Counted from the first letter of the stretch, positions 26,018-35,520 are shown. The stretch is DNA of 41,608 nt from Halanaerobium congolense (GCF_004366375.1 NZ_SOEF01000026.1:1-41608); one strand, 5' to 3'. Notes: a model not told the origin generated them from the letters alone. Made by a program: numbers and translations.

Positions 26018-26857
26018 ATGAAAGAATTAAGCGGCAGAAAATTGGCAGCTGAAATTAAAGAAAGTTTAATTAAAGAAGTTGAAAATCTTAAAAATGAAAC
26101 CAGTGCGGCCCCCCACCTTATTGTGCTCCAGTATGGTGAAGATGCTGCAAGCAAAGCTTATGCTTCCCGAATAGAAAAAAATTGTAAGGCAATAGGAATT
26201 GAATTTGAATATCAGCAGCTTATTAACCAGCCTGAAAAATTTAAAGCTCTCCTAAAAAAAGCAAATAAAGATACTAAAATAACTTCAATTATGGTTCAGC
26301 AGCCCCTTCCAGCTGAATTAAAAGACAGCCTGGAAATGATCAACCCTCAAAAAGATTTAGAAGGCATAACTTCTGCTTCTTTAGGAAAACTTTTTGTTGG
26401 TCTTGAAACTTTAAATCCTGCCACAGCTGAAGCCTGTATGGAAATTCTAAATTATTATGATATTCCTATCAAAGGTCAAAGAGCTGTTGTTGTTGGTAGA
26501 AGCAATATTGTCGGGAAACCAGTTTCAATTCTATTACAACAAAAACACGCTACTGTAACTATGTGTCATTCCCGTACTAGGGATTTAGAATGGGAATTAA
26601 AAAATGCAGATATAGTTGTAGCAGCAGTTGGGAAAGCAGAAATGATAAAAGGTGAGATGCTGGATAAAAACTCAGTAGTTATTGATGTCGGTACTAATTT
26701 TATTGATGGCAAATTACTGGGAGATGTTGATTTTGATTCAGCAGCTAAAAAGGTAAAGGCTCTTACTCCTGTTCCAGGTGGAGTTGGCACAGTTACCAAT
26801 CAAGTTTTAATGAGAAATATTGTCAAATCATTTAAAAATCTGCATAGAATTAAATAG
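26018..26857 (+). CDS. folD: FolD-type methylene-THF dehydrogenase, cyclohydrolase site altered
   Basis: A 279-residue FolD homologue with the folate half (1-~120) and the Rossmann half: V-V-V-G-R-S-N-I-V-G-K-P-V near 157, V-I-D-V-G-T-N, and T-P-V-P-G-G-V-G near 250. Two catalytic positions differ from the bifunctional enzyme. In the Y-x-x-x-K-x-K motif the first lysine (Lys54 in E. coli, Lys56 in human) is Ile52 here. The Asp of K-D-V-D-G is Glu115 (K-D-L-E-G). Lysine mutants of the human enzyme lose cyclohydrolase activity. This FolD is probably a monofunctional dehydrogenase that relies on FchA next door. The start has an AAGGAAG site; a strong terminator follows. Confidence 0.9.
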   Translation: MKELSGRKLAAEIKESLIKEVENLKNETSAAPHLIVLQYGEDAASKAYASRIEKNCKAIGIEFEYQQLINQPEKFKALLKKANKDTKITSIMVQQPLPAELKDSLEMINPQKDLEGITSASLGKLFVGLETLNPATAEACMEILNYYDIPIKGQRAVVVGRSNIVGKPVSILLQQKHATVTMCHSRTRDLEWELKNADIVVAAVGKAEMIKGEMLDKNSVVIDVGTNFIDGKLLGDVDFDSAAKKVKALTPVPGGVGTVTNQVLMRNIVKSFKNLHRIK

Positions 26858-26880
26858 TTTTAAAAACTAATTAATCTTTA

Positions 26881-26913
26881 AAAGGCCCTTCTAAAATTTT
26901 CAGAAGGGCCTTT
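26881..26913. terminator. Bidirectional terminator between folD and rbsB
   Basis: A perfect 12-bp stem (AAAGGCCCTTCT, 26881-26892, with its complement 26902-26913) and T-rich sequence on both sides. It ends the fchA-folD transcript and probably also the ribose operon. A second 8-bp inverted repeat (26919-26926 and 26957-26964) lies closer to rbsB. Confidence 0.85.
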
Positions 26914-26994
26914 ATTTATGCCTGATGGTCTATTTATTCATGTCCATTGAATTTAAATCAGGCAGTTTAAATACATTTTATACTTTCTAATTAT

Positions 26995-27888
26995 TTATTC
27001 AGTAATTAACTCTAAAGGTACAGGTGTGTATTCATCAACTTCTTCACCATTTGCAACCTTAACTGCTGTTTCTACTGCCATTTCTCCCATCAGAGCTGGT
27101 TTCTGGGCAATAGTTGCTGCTAAGTCACCTGCGTTTACTGCTGCCACTGCATCATCAATAGCATCAAAGCCAACAATCATTATCTCATCAGAACGACCTG
27201 CTGCTGCAATAGCTTCCATTGCACCTAAAGCCATATTATCATTGTGAGCAAATACAGCATCAATTTCTGGATTACCCTGTAGAATATTTTCCATAACAGT
27301 CATACCTTCTGCCCGATCAAATCCAGCAGGCTGTCTAGCTATAACTTCCATACCCTCATATTTATCCATAGCTTGATTAAATCCTTTACCTCTATCTCTA
27401 GCAGCAGAAGTTCCAGGAATACCTTCTAATTCTACAACTTTACCTTCTTCATTTAACTGTTCAGCAATAAAATCTCCAGCCATTTCTCCACCAGCCACGT
27501 TATCTGAGGCAATATGACTTACTACTTCTCCACCTTCTGCACCACGGTCAACAGTAATTACAGGTACCCCTGCATCATTTGCTGCTGTAATTGCTGAAAC
27601 AACAGCATTACCATCAACTGGGTTCACTATTAAAACATCAATTTGTTTGATTAATAAGTCTTCAACACTACTTAACTGAGCTGCAGCATCGTCTTGGGCA
27701 TCTACAACCAAAATTTCTACTCCCATTTCTTCTGCCATTGACTCTGCTCCCTCTTTTAAGTCAACAAAGAATGGATTGTTAAGAGTTGAAACAGCTAAAC
27801 CTATTCGTAAGTCCTGAGCTGCGATACCTGCTGTAAGTCCAGCCACCATAATTAATGATAAAACTAAAATAATTGTTAATTTTCTCAT
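26995..27888 (-). CDS. rbsB: Ribose ABC transporter substrate-binding protein
   Basis: A 297-residue periplasmic sugar-binding protein of the RbsB family. A Sec signal peptide covers residues 1-24 (cleavage after G-I-A-A); there is no lipobox cysteine, which suits a diderm with a true periplasm. The mature part begins L-R-I-G-L-A-V-S-T-L-N-N-P-F-F, followed by N-P-V-D-G-N-A-V and F-A-H-N-D-N-M-A-L-G, the hinge and sugar-contact motifs of the ribose/galactose family. The start has an AAGGAGG site. It is the last gene of rbsRKDACB, 122 bases after rbsC, and has its own strong ribosome site. Confidence 0.93.
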   Translation of the reverse strand: MRKLTIILVLSLIMVAGLTAGIAAQDLRIGLAVSTLNNPFFVDLKEGAESMAEEMGVEILVVDAQDDAAAQLSSVEDLLIKQIDVLIVNPVDGNAVVSAITAANDAGVPVITVDRGAEGGEVVSHIASDNVAGGEMAGDFIAEQLNEEGKVVELEGIPGTSAARDRGKGFNQAMDKYEGMEVIARQPAGFDRAEGMTVMENILQGNPEIDAVFAHNDNMALGAMEAIAAAGRSDEIMIVGFDAIDDAVAAVNAGDLAATIAQKPALMGEMAVETAVKVANGEEVDEYTPVPLELITE

Positions 27889-28010
27889 TTTGTTATTCCT
27901 CCTTGAGTTTAATTCTTTTAATAATGTTTAATTGAATTCATTGAATCACTTCCAAAGAAGCTGATGAAAACTCACCTCCTATTTGAGATATTTTATTTGT
28001 ATTTATATTA

Positions 28011-28973
28011 TCACTGCTGCTGGCTTTTACGATCTAAGAAGACAGCAAGCAGAATAACAGCACCTTTAGCAACTAACTGATAAAATGAAGATACATTTAA
28101 AAGGTTTAAGCCGTTATTTAAAACTGCAATTATCAATGCACCAACAATAGTACCAATAACAGTACCACTTCCACCAGAAAGACTTGTACCTCCTAAAACA
28201 ACAGCTGCAATTGCATCTAATTCATAACCTTCTCCAGACATCGGTTGAGCAGAGTTTAACCTTGATGTTAATATTATACCACTAACTGCAGCTAAAAAAC
28301 CATTTAAAGCATAAACAGCTACTTTTATTTTTTCTGTATTAATTCCAGAAAGCTTTGTTGCTGTTTCATTGCCGCCTATAGCATAAATATAACGGCCAAA
28401 TGGTGTCTTTTTCAGTAAAATATAAATAATAACTAAAAACATAAACATGATGACTACTGGAATTGGTATTCTACCAAGATATCCTGCTCCAAAAAATCTA
28501 AAAGTCTCATTAAAACCTGAGATTGGACGACCATTTGTATAAATCAAAGTAAAACCTCGGGCAATTGTCATCATTGCTAAGGTTACTATAAAAGCTGGTA
28601 ATTTAGCTTTAGCAACTGCTAAACCATTAAAGAAACCTAAAGCAGTACCGGCAGCTAATCCGATAAAAATTGCCAGAAATACATTTAGCCCTGAGTTAAC
28701 CATCATTCCGGCTGAAATCGCTCCAGAAAAAGCAAGCATCGAACCAACTGAAAGGTCAATTCCTCCTGTTAAAATTACCATAGTCATTCCAAAAGAAACT
28801 ATTGCTATAATTGAAACCTGTCTAATAATATTTAAAATATTTGGTATGGTTAAAAAGTAAGGACTCATAAATGACAGCACAATTACTAAAATTAATAATC
28901 CAATTCCTGTCTTAAATTTATTTAAAATTTCTAAAATATTTTTTTTCTGTATATCATTATTAAGCTTGTTCAC
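28011..28973 (-). CDS. rbsC: Ribose ABC transporter permease
   Basis: A 320-residue permease with 8-10 hydrophobic helices of the RbsC/BPD_transp_2 family. The conserved G-G-I-D-L-S-V-G-S-M-L-A and V-L-G-G-T-S-L-S-G-G-S-G-T blocks are present. It starts at GTG (28971-28973), with GGAGG nine bases upstream at the very end of rbsA, so the two are translationally coupled. It forms the membrane channel with RbsA and receives ribose from RbsB. Confidence 0.94.
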   Translation of the reverse strand: MNKLNNDIQKKNILEILNKFKTGIGLLILVIVLSFMSPYFLTIPNILNIIRQVSIIAIVSFGMTMVILTGGIDLSVGSMLAFSGAISAGMMVNSGLNVFLAIFIGLAAGTALGFFNGLAVAKAKLPAFIVTLAMMTIARGFTLIYTNGRPISGFNETFRFFGAGYLGRIPIPVVIMFMFLVIIYILLKKTPFGRYIYAIGGNETATKLSGINTEKIKVAVYALNGFLAAVSGIILTSRLNSAQPMSGEGYELDAIAAVVLGGTSLSGGSGTVIGTIVGALIIAVLNNGLNLLNVSSFYQLVAKGAVILLAVFLDRKSQQQ

Positions 28974-28974
28974 T

Positions 28975-30474
28975 TTACTGATTCCTCCTTCCGGTTGCCA
29001 GCTTCATTACAGCTTCCTGATCTGCTTCGGCGGCATCCAGCTCTCCCATGATTTTTTTTTCATGCATTACTATAATTCTATTACTTAAATTTAAAACTTC
29101 AGGTAGTTCTGAGGATATTAAAATAACTGCTACCCCATCATCAATCAATTCCTGCATTAAATTATATATTTCTCTCTTCGCTCCAACATCTATTCCCCTG
29201 GTAGGTTCATCAAAAATTACAACCTCTGGTTTAGTAGAAAGCAGCTTTGAAATTACCACCTTTTGCTGATTTCCTCCACTTAGATTTTTAACAAGCTGTT
29301 TTTCAGAAGGAGTTTTAATCTTTAAATCTTCTATATATTTTCTTGCTAAATTGTTTTCAGCATTTGAATCTATAAAAGTATTTGCCTTTAACATTGATTT
29401 TAAAACAGAAACACTTATATTATTAGCAACAGAAAGCCCAAGAACAAGACCTTCCTCTTTTCGATTTTCACTTAGATAATATATCCCATTATTTATAGCA
29501 TCAGCTGGTGATTTAATCTCAATTTTTTTTCCTCGATAATAGATATCACCACTTTTTTCTTTAAAAACACCAAATATTGCTTTTGCCAGTTCGGTTCTTC
29601 CAGACCCCATTAAGCCCGCAATACCTAAAATTTCCCCTTTTTTTAAGGAAAAAGAAGCACTATTTATTTCATCTGGTACAGTTAAATTTTCAATCTTTAA
29701 TATTTCATCAGTAGGATTAAAATTCATTTCAGGGAAACGATCTTCAATTGTTCGACCAACCATCATTTTAATTAGCTGATCTTCATTAGTATTAGATGTT
29801 TCAACCTCACCTACAAACTGACCATCTCTTAAAACTGTAACTCTATCACAAATTTCAAAAACTTCTTCTAATCGGTGTGAAATATATACTATTGCTATTT
29901 CTTGTTCCTTTAGCCTTGCTATTAGTTCAAACAAAATATCTATTTCCTGATTGGTTAAAGAAGAAGTTGGTTCGTCCATTACCAGTATATCAGCATTTTG
30001 AGAAACAGCTTTTGCTATCTCTACCATTTGCTGACTACCAATATTTAAATCTTTAATCTGAGCTTTGGGATCAATATCAACTCCCAGCATATCAAGAACT
30101 TCTTCAGTTTTTTGATAAAGCTTTTGATAATTGATAAAAATACCATTTCTATCTTCTCTACCTAAAAATATATTTTCAGCTACATTTAAATAAGGAATTA
30201 ACTCCAATTCCTGATGAATAATTGCCAGACCGGCCTTCTGAGCTTCTTTAGTATTCTCAAATTCAACCGGCTCACCTTTTAAGATAATTTTTCCTTCGTC
30301 CCGTGGATGGATTCCATTTAAAACTTTCATTAAAGTAGATTTCCCAGCTCCATTTTCACCTACTAAAGCATGAACTTCTCCTTTTTTAAGGGAAAAATCA
30401 ACTTTATCTAATGCTTTAACTCCAGGAAAGGTTTTGGTGATATTTTTCATTTCCAAAACAGTTTCTTTTGCCAT
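28975..30474 (-). CDS. rbsA: Ribose ABC transporter ATP-binding protein
   Basis: A 499-residue double ATPase of the sugar CUT2 type. The N-terminal half has Walker [10 protein letters not shown], signature L-N-I-G-S-Q-Q-M and Walker [10 protein letters not shown]. The C-terminal half has the usual degenerate Walker A ([10 protein letters not shown]), signature L-S-G-G-N-Q-Q-K, and F-D-E-P-T-R-G-I-D. Its ATG directly follows the rbsD stop codon. Family members may carry ribose, xylose or similar sugars; the rbsK and rbsD neighbours favour ribose. Confidence 0.95.
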   Translation of the reverse strand: MAKETVLEMKNITKTFPGVKALDKVDFSLKKGEVHALVGENGAGKSTLMKVLNGIHPRDEGKIILKGEPVEFENTKEAQKAGLAIIHQELELIPYLNVAENIFLGREDRNGIFINYQKLYQKTEEVLDMLGVDIDPKAQIKDLNIGSQQMVEIAKAVSQNADILVMDEPTSSLTNQEIDILFELIARLKEQEIAIVYISHRLEEVFEICDRVTVLRDGQFVGEVETSNTNEDQLIKMMVGRTIEDRFPEMNFNPTDEILKIENLTVPDEINSASFSLKKGEILGIAGLMGSGRTELAKAIFGVFKEKSGDIYYRGKKIEIKSPADAINNGIYYLSENRKEEGLVLGLSVANNISVSVLKSMLKANTFIDSNAENNLARKYIEDLKIKTPSEKQLVKNLSGGNQQKVVISKLLSTKPEVVIFDEPTRGIDVGAKREIYNLMQELIDDGVAVILISSELPEVLNLSNRIIVMHEKKIMGELDAAEADQEAVMKLATGRRNQ

Positions 30475-30870
30475 TTAAAAATCAACTCCTGAAATTAAAA
30501 TTATATTAGCATATGGAATTATTTCTCCACTGCGAACTACAGCCCTGGAGCTATTTGTTTTATTTTTAAATTCAGTATGCGGAATATATTCAACCTCTAT
30601 ATCAGGCAGTATCTTTATAATTTCCGCTTCCAATTTAGGACTTTTTTCTTTAATTTCTGCAGCTAAAATTGCCTTTTCAACAACCAACTCGTTCAATACA
30701 GCCTTTAATATTTCTAAAAATTTAGGGTATCCTTTTGTCAGTGATAAATCAACTCTTTCAACTTCCTCTGGAATTGGTAAGCCGCAGTCTGCAATTGTCA
30801 GGCTATCTTTATGACCCATCTCAGCAATTACTCTTACTAATTCACTATTAATTATTCCACCTTTTTTCAT
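30475..30870 (-). CDS. rbsD: D-ribose pyranase
   Basis: RbsD interconverts the pyranose and furanose forms of ribose, feeding RbsK. From the ATG at 30868-30870 the protein is 131 residues, the family length; this start has AAGGAG eight bases upstream and lies one base after the rbsK stop. An earlier in-frame ATG at 30891 is inside rbsK. Visible family features are G-I-I-N-S-E-L, the active-site M-G-H-K-D, D-C-G-L-P-I-P and the C-terminal P-Y-A-N-I-I-L. Confidence 0.93.
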   Translation of the reverse strand: MKKGGIINSELVRVIAEMGHKDSLTIADCGLPIPEEVERVDLSLTKGYPKFLEILKAVLNELVVEKAILAAEIKEKSPKLEAEIIKILPDIEVEYIPHTEFKNKTNSSRAVVRSGEIIPYANIILISGVDF

Positions 30871-30871
30871 C

Positions 30872-31789
30872 TTATTTACTCCTTTCTGCAAGGAATTCTT
30901 CTAATTTTTTTTTATCTGGGATAGAACTCTGTGCTCCTGCCTTGGTTACTGAATAGGCTGCAGCCTGAACAGCAAACTCCAGTGCTTTTTTTAGTTCATT
31001 TTCTGCTATTAAACTAGCAGCAAAGGCTCCTGCAAACACATCTCCTGCTGCTGTTGTATCAACTGCTTTAACTTTTAATGTATCTAAATGGATTTCTTTT
31101 TCCTGACCATAATAATTAATCCCTTTCTCTCCTTCAGTAACGATAATATTTTTTATACCTTTTTTAAGAAGGATCTTAATTTTTTCAGAACGGCTTTTTG
31201 CTTTTATATCTTTCAATAATAAGTCCAATTCGCCTTCATTTGGCAGCAGATAATCTATTTTTTCTAAAATACTATCTGATAATTTCTGAGCTGGTGCCGG
31301 ATCTAATATAATCTTTGTCTTGTTTTTTGAGGCAATTTCTACAATTTTTTCAATAGTATTAAGCGGAATTTCCAGCTGTAAAAGTATAATTTCGGCTTCA
31401 ATAATTTTATCTTTAATTTTTTCTATTTTTTCTGGAAGCAGCTCATAATTGGCACCTGGAGAAACAATTATCCTATTATTTCCCTTTCTATCAACAGTAA
31501 TCACTGCAACTCCTGTGCTCTGACCTTTAATTTCAAAAATATTATCAATATTAGTTCCTCCATTTTTCAAACTAGACTTTAATTTAGGTGCAAAACTGTC
31601 ATCTCCACAGGCTCCAATAAATTCAACATCAGCTCCTAATTTAGCAGCTGCCAAAGCTTGATTTGCTCCTTTACCACCAGGGATTTGTTCAAATTTACCA
31701 CCAATAATAGTCTCTCCTTCTTCTGAATACCTATCTGTTTCAACAACTAAATCCATATTCATACTTCCAATAACAAGTATTTTTGACAA
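30872..31789 (-). CDS. rbsK: Ribokinase
   Basis: A 305-residue PfkB-family kinase that phosphorylates ribose at O5. The N-terminal signature G-G-K-G-A-N-Q-A-L-A-A-A-K-L-G (near 38-52) and the C-terminal D-T-T-A-A-G-D-V-F-A-G with the catalytic Asp are intact, as is the anion-hole region. It is the second gene of the operon, 30 bases after rbsR, and is nearly fused to rbsD. Confidence 0.95.
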   Translation of the reverse strand: MSKILVIGSMNMDLVVETDRYSEEGETIIGGKFEQIPGGKGANQALAAAKLGADVEFIGACGDDSFAPKLKSSLKNGGTNIDNIFEIKGQSTGVAVITVDRKGNNRIIVSPGANYELLPEKIEKIKDKIIEAEIILLQLEIPLNTIEKIVEIASKNKTKIILDPAPAQKLSDSILEKIDYLLPNEGELDLLLKDIKAKSRSEKIKILLKKGIKNIIVTEGEKGINYYGQEKEIHLDTLKVKAVDTTAAGDVFAGAFAASLIAENELKKALEFAVQAAAYSVTKAGAQSSIPDKKKLEEFLAERSK

Positions 31790-31819
31790 TTAACTCACCT
31801 GCCTTTTATAATTCTTTAC

Positions 31820-32812
31820 TTAAACTGATTCTCTAATAATCAAATCAGTAGTTAATATTTGATCTTTAATTTCAAATTCCTGCTTATTAATCATTTCCAA
31901 CAAAATTGTTACTGCTCTTTCTCCCATCTCATATTTAGGCTGGCGCATTGTTGTTAGCTCAGGTTTCAAAAGCGAGGCTAAATTAATATCATCATGACCA
32001 GCAACTGCTATATCCTTAGGAATTTCTAAAGCTGCTTCAAAAAGAGCTTTATAAACTCCTGCTGCACTTAAGTCATTTGCAGCAAAAACAGCCCTAGGTC
32101 TGTTTTCTAAATCTAACAAAGACTGCATAGCTTGATAAGCAGAGTTTTGGGTATATTCACCTTCAATAATATATTCGTTCTTTATTGGGATTCCATGATT
32201 TTTTAACGCTTTTTTATATCCTTCTAACCTATCACGAGCAGTTGTTGTATTTAAATCACCACTTATATGGGCAATCTTTTTATATCCTTTTTTTATCATA
32301 TATTCTACCATTTGATAAGCAGATTTCTTATTATCAATACTAATTAAAGGATAATGATGATCTAAAACTGATCTATCTATCTGAACTACAGGATAATTTT
32401 CAGCTTTTAAGTCCTTTAATATTTTTTCGTTTCCAAGAGAAAGAGAAACAATTAAACCATCCAGCTGCTTACTCTTAAATAATTCAACTGCTTTTCTTTC
32501 TCTTGCCAAATGATTATCTGTATTAAATAAGATTACAGAATAACCAAGTTCCTGTGCTTTATCTTCAACAGCCCTTACTATTTGAGGGAAAAAGGGGTTG
32601 CTGATATCGGGAATAATTAAACCAATAGTATGGGTTTTCTGCATCACAAGTCCCCGGGCTACACTATTTGGATTATAATTCATTTCGTCTATTATTTTTA
32701 AAATTTTTTTTCTAGTATCATCACCAACATCAGGTTTATCATTTAAAACTCTGGATACTGTAGTAACTGATACATTTGCTTTTTTTGCTATATCTTTGAT
32801 TGTAACTCCCAT
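31820..32812 (-). CDS. rbsR: LacI-family regulator of the ribose operon
   Basis: A 330-residue LacI/GalR-family repressor. The N-terminal helix-turn-helix I-K-D-I-A-K-K-A-N-V-S-V-T-T-V-S-R-V-L is followed by the hinge helix (P-N-S-V-A-R-G-L) and a periplasmic-binding-protein-like sensor domain with I-S-N-P-F-F and A-G-H-D-D-I. It leads the ribose operon and a LacI-type operator sits over the start of its own transcript, so autoregulation with ribose as inducer is likely. The ligand is inferred from context. Confidence 0.92.
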   Translation of the reverse strand: MGVTIKDIAKKANVSVTTVSRVLNDKPDVGDDTRKKILKIIDEMNYNPNSVARGLVMQKTHTIGLIIPDISNPFFPQIVRAVEDKAQELGYSVILFNTDNHLARERKAVELFKSKQLDGLIVSLSLGNEKILKDLKAENYPVVQIDRSVLDHHYPLISIDNKKSAYQMVEYMIKKGYKKIAHISGDLNTTTARDRLEGYKKALKNHGIPIKNEYIIEGEYTQNSAYQAMQSLLDLENRPRAVFAANDLSAAGVYKALFEAALEIPKDIAVAGHDDINLASLLKPELTTMRQPKYEMGERAVTILLEMINKQEFEIKDQILTTDLIIRESV

Positions 32813-32875
32813 AAGATCACCTAATTCTCAATTAATAGTGTTTTAACTTAATTATTTTTCTTCGAAATTAATTTT

Positions 32876-32937
32876 ACGTTAACGGTTTCGGTAACGTTTC
32901 CAATTATAATTATAAAATATTCTGAAAAATAATTCAA
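32876..32937 (-). promoter_or_regulatory. rbs operon promoter and RbsR operator
   Basis: TTGAAT (32932-32937), a 17-base spacer and TATAAT (32909-32914) form the promoter. Just downstream, over the expected start, 32876-32901 holds two LacI-type boxes on the minus strand, GGAAACGTTACC and GAAACCGTTAAC. A repressor bound there would block initiation. Confidence 0.75.
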
Positions 32938-33063
32938 CTATATCTGCTGCTTAATTTAATCTTTATCATGCATTAAAGATAATTATTATTAGATTACTTT
33001 AAAATACTCTATCAGGAAAGCTATAATTACTTTTACCAGTTTAAATGATTTTAAAAAAGAAAA

Positions 33064-33083
33064 ACTCCCCGGGGGAGGGGAGT
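33064..33083 (-). terminator. Terminator of the malonate transport operon
   Basis: A 7-bp ACTCCCC/GGGGAGT stem followed on the minus strand by TTTTTC, 34 bases past the madM stop. Confidence 0.8.
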
Positions 33084-33116
33084 AAAATTGTATAAAATGT
33101 TAATAAATAAATTATA

Positions 33117-33887
33117 TTATAACAAAATGGATCTAATTATAATAAATCCAACTGATGGTACAATTAAAGTTCCTAATCCAGTATAAAAAGTAGCAGTCAT
33201 TGCTCCATATGGAACTAATTCTGGTGCTGTTGCTGCAAGACCTCCGGCAACTCCACTTGTTGTTCCAATTAATCCTCCATAAACCATGGCAGAAGTAGGA
33301 TTGTCAAGTCCAACTAGATCTGCTATGAAAGGTGTTATCACCATTGTCATGATTGATTTCACCAGACCCGCGGCTACAGAAATAGCAATAATCTCTGAAC
33401 TAACACCTAAGGCGGTTCCAGTTACAGGACCAACAATAAAGGTAACTGCTCCAGCACCAATTGTTGTAACTTCAGCTGGATCTGTATAACCTAAAGCCAT
33501 AGCAACTGCACTGCCAACTATAAAAGAAAAGATTACTCCCACTAATAAAGAAATTACTCCAACTGGGCCAGCCTTTTTAAGGTTTTTAAGTTTAACACCA
33601 TATGCAGTAGAAATAATTGTATAGTCTCTCAGCATACTACCACCTAGTAAACCAATACCAGCACCACTGAAAATTGATATATCAGCTAGTCCACTACTTC
33701 CACCAGTTACTTTACCACCAATGAATGCTAAGACTAAACCTGTAATAATAGCCAGGGCTGATGCTATTCGCTCTTCTCCCAGCATAATAGAAATTTTCTT
33801 AGTTATAAACATTATTAATGCAATTAGAGCTATTGAAATAATTAAATGATCTGCTCCAGCAAAAGAATTAAATGCAGCTGTTAACAA
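33117..33887 (-). CDS. madM: Malonate transporter subunit MadM
   Basis: A 256-residue, very hydrophobic protein with about eight helices. It is glycine/alanine-rich, with V-G-P-V-T-G-T-A-L-G and G-G-L-I-G-T-T-S-G-V-A-G-G as conserved-looking loops. It matches MadM, which with MadL forms a sodium-dependent malonate symporter described in Malonomonas rubra. It follows madL by 29 bases in one operon with a CoA-transferase. No malonate decarboxylase genes are in the window. Transport of a related dicarboxylate is possible. Confidence 0.8.
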   Translation of the reverse strand: MLTAAFNSFAGADHLIISIALIALIMFITKKISIMLGEERIASALAIITGLVLAFIGGKVTGGSSGLADISIFSGAGIGLLGGSMLRDYTIISTAYGVKLKNLKKAGPVGVISLLVGVIFSFIVGSAVAMALGYTDPAEVTTIGAGAVTFIVGPVTGTALGVSSEIIAISVAAGLVKSIMTMVITPFIADLVGLDNPTSAMVYGGLIGTTSGVAGGLAATAPELVPYGAMTATFYTGLGTLIVPSVGFIIIRSILL

Positions 33888-33916
33888 TTTAAATCACTTC
33901 CATTTCTTTAATAAAA

Positions 33917-34273
33917 TTATTTTTTTAGTTTTGATAATAAAGGTACTAAAAACATTGCACCTATTGTAGCTATACCACCTGCTAAAATAGCAACCAAACC
34001 ACCATTAATAGCACCAACAACATTTAAACGCGCTGCCATAGCAACAATAATTGGAATATATAAAGCACTTAAGAATTTAATCCCATTTTCAGTTCTAGGT
34101 TTAAACATTCTTCCTCTATTTTCAAGATAATTTACTGTCAAAACCATAAATAACATTGCAAGTCCAACTCCACCAACATCTCCACCAGTTCCAAGAAACT
34201 GGCCCAAAATTCTTCCTAAAAATGAGCCAAGCAGCATAAAAAATGCTACAAAGCCCATACCGATAATTTCCAT
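33917..34273 (-). CDS. madL: Malonate transporter subunit MadL
   Basis: A 118-residue membrane protein with three to four helices and the MadL pattern: an N-terminal G-S-F-L-G-R-I-L-G-Q, V-G-G-V-G-L-A-M-L-F-M-V, then an N-G-I-K-F-L-S-A-L-Y-I-P-I-I-V-A-M-A-A block. It pairs with MadM just downstream; both subunits are required in characterised systems. The CoA-transferase stop is 41 bases upstream. Confidence 0.82.
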   Translation of the reverse strand: MEIIGMGFVAFFMLLGSFLGRILGQFLGTGGDVGGVGLAMLFMVLTVNYLENRGRMFKPRTENGIKFLSALYIPIIVAMAARLNVVGAINGGLVAILAGGIATIGAMFLVPLLSKLKK

Positions 34274-34314
34274 AATCTCACTCCTTAAAACTTTTAACCA
34301 ATTTAATATTATTT

Positions 34315-35520
34315 TTAACCAATAATTCCCTGGCTTTTCATTTCTTTAATTTGAGCATCAGTTAAACCTAAACTTTCTTTAAGCACTGAATCAGTATGCT
34401 CACCTTTAGCAGGGGCGTGACTTTTTATTTCTCCTGGTGTTTCGGATAAATGGAATGGAGATCCAGCCACTTTAACTTTACCGAGTCCAGGCTGTTCCAA
34501 GTCTACTATCATATCTCTGTATTTTAAGTTATCATCTTCGACAACCTTATCGACTGTATTAACAGGTGAATAAGGGAGTCCATACTCTTCGAAAATTCCT
34601 TCCCATTCAGCAGTATTTTTTTCTTTTATTCTTTTAGCTAAAATTGGTATTAACTCATCCTTGTTTTCTGCTCTTAATGGATTTGTTTTAAATCTTTCAT
34701 CATCTGCTAACTCTGGCATTTCAAGAGCGTCACAGAACTTTTTCCATAAGCTATCATTTCCAATTGGAGTTACAATATAATTGTCTTTAGTTTTAAATGA
34801 TTGAAACGGAACAATTGTTGGATGTGCTCCACCAAGAGGACCAGGAATTTCACCGTCCATTGTGTATCGAGCAATAGCATTTTCTAAAACAGAAACGAGT
34901 CCATCTACCATTGACATATCAACATGCTGTCCCTTACCAGTTCTATCACGATAGCGTAAGGCACTTAAAATACCAATAACCGCCTGATGGCCTGCCATAA
35001 TATCACCAATAGAACTTCCAACACGGCAGGGTTCTCCACCTTCTGGGCCCGTAATACTCATCAAACCACTATATGCCTGTGCAACCATATCATAAGCAGG
35101 CTTGCTGGCATATTCTTCTAAAGCATCATGTCCGAATCCACAAATTGAACAATATATTATATCTTCTTTTATTTTTTTCATTTCTTCATATGAAAAACCT
35201 AATTTTTTCATTGTAGTAGGACGATAATTTTCTACGACTACATCTGCATTACTTATTAAATCTCTTAATATTTCTTTTCCTTTTTCTTCTTTTAAATTTA
35301 AAACAATACTTTTTTTATTGCGGTTAATACTAATAAAATAACCACTCTGCTGTTCTCCAGCTTCATCTTCAACAAAAGGACCAAACTGTCTTGAATCATC
35401 ACCAAATGGTGGCTCCACCTTAATAACCTCTGCACCTAAATCTGCCATAATCATTGTGGCAAATGGTGCTGCCAGTACATGGCTTAAATCAATAACTTTT
35501 ATACCATCTAAAGCTCCCAT
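34315..35520 (-). CDS. Class III (CaiB/BaiF, Frc-like) CoA-transferase
   Basis: A 401-residue CoA-transferase of the Frc/CaiB family. The catalytic Asp is D173 in S-S-I-G-D-I-M-A-G, matching Asp169 of formyl-CoA transferase. Other family features are D-L-S-H-V-L-A-A-P-F, V-I-K-V-E-P-P-F-G-D-D and V-E-N-Y-R-P. It moves CoA between carboxylic acids. Being transcribed with MadLM, it most likely activates malonate (or a similar dicarboxylate) from succinyl-, acetyl- or another acyl-CoA; this is inference. The start has a TAGGAGGAG site. Confidence 0.85.
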   Translation of the reverse strand: MGALDGIKVIDLSHVLAAPFATMIMADLGAEVIKVEPPFGDDSRQFGPFVEDEAGEQQSGYFISINRNKKSIVLNLKEEKGKEILRDLISNADVVVENYRPTTMKKLGFSYEEMKKIKEDIIYCSICGFGHDALEEYASKPAYDMVAQAYSGLMSITGPEGGEPCRVGSSIGDIMAGHQAVIGILSALRYRDRTGKGQHVDMSMVDGLVSVLENAIARYTMDGEIPGPLGGAHPTIVPFQSFKTKDNYIVTPIGNDSLWKKFCDALEMPELADDERFKTNPLRAENKDELIPILAKRIKEKNTAEWEGIFEEYGLPYSPVNTVDKVVEDDNLKYRDMIVDLEQPGLGKVKVAGSPFHLSETPGEIKSHAPAKGEHTDSVLKESLGLTDAQIKEMKSQGIIG

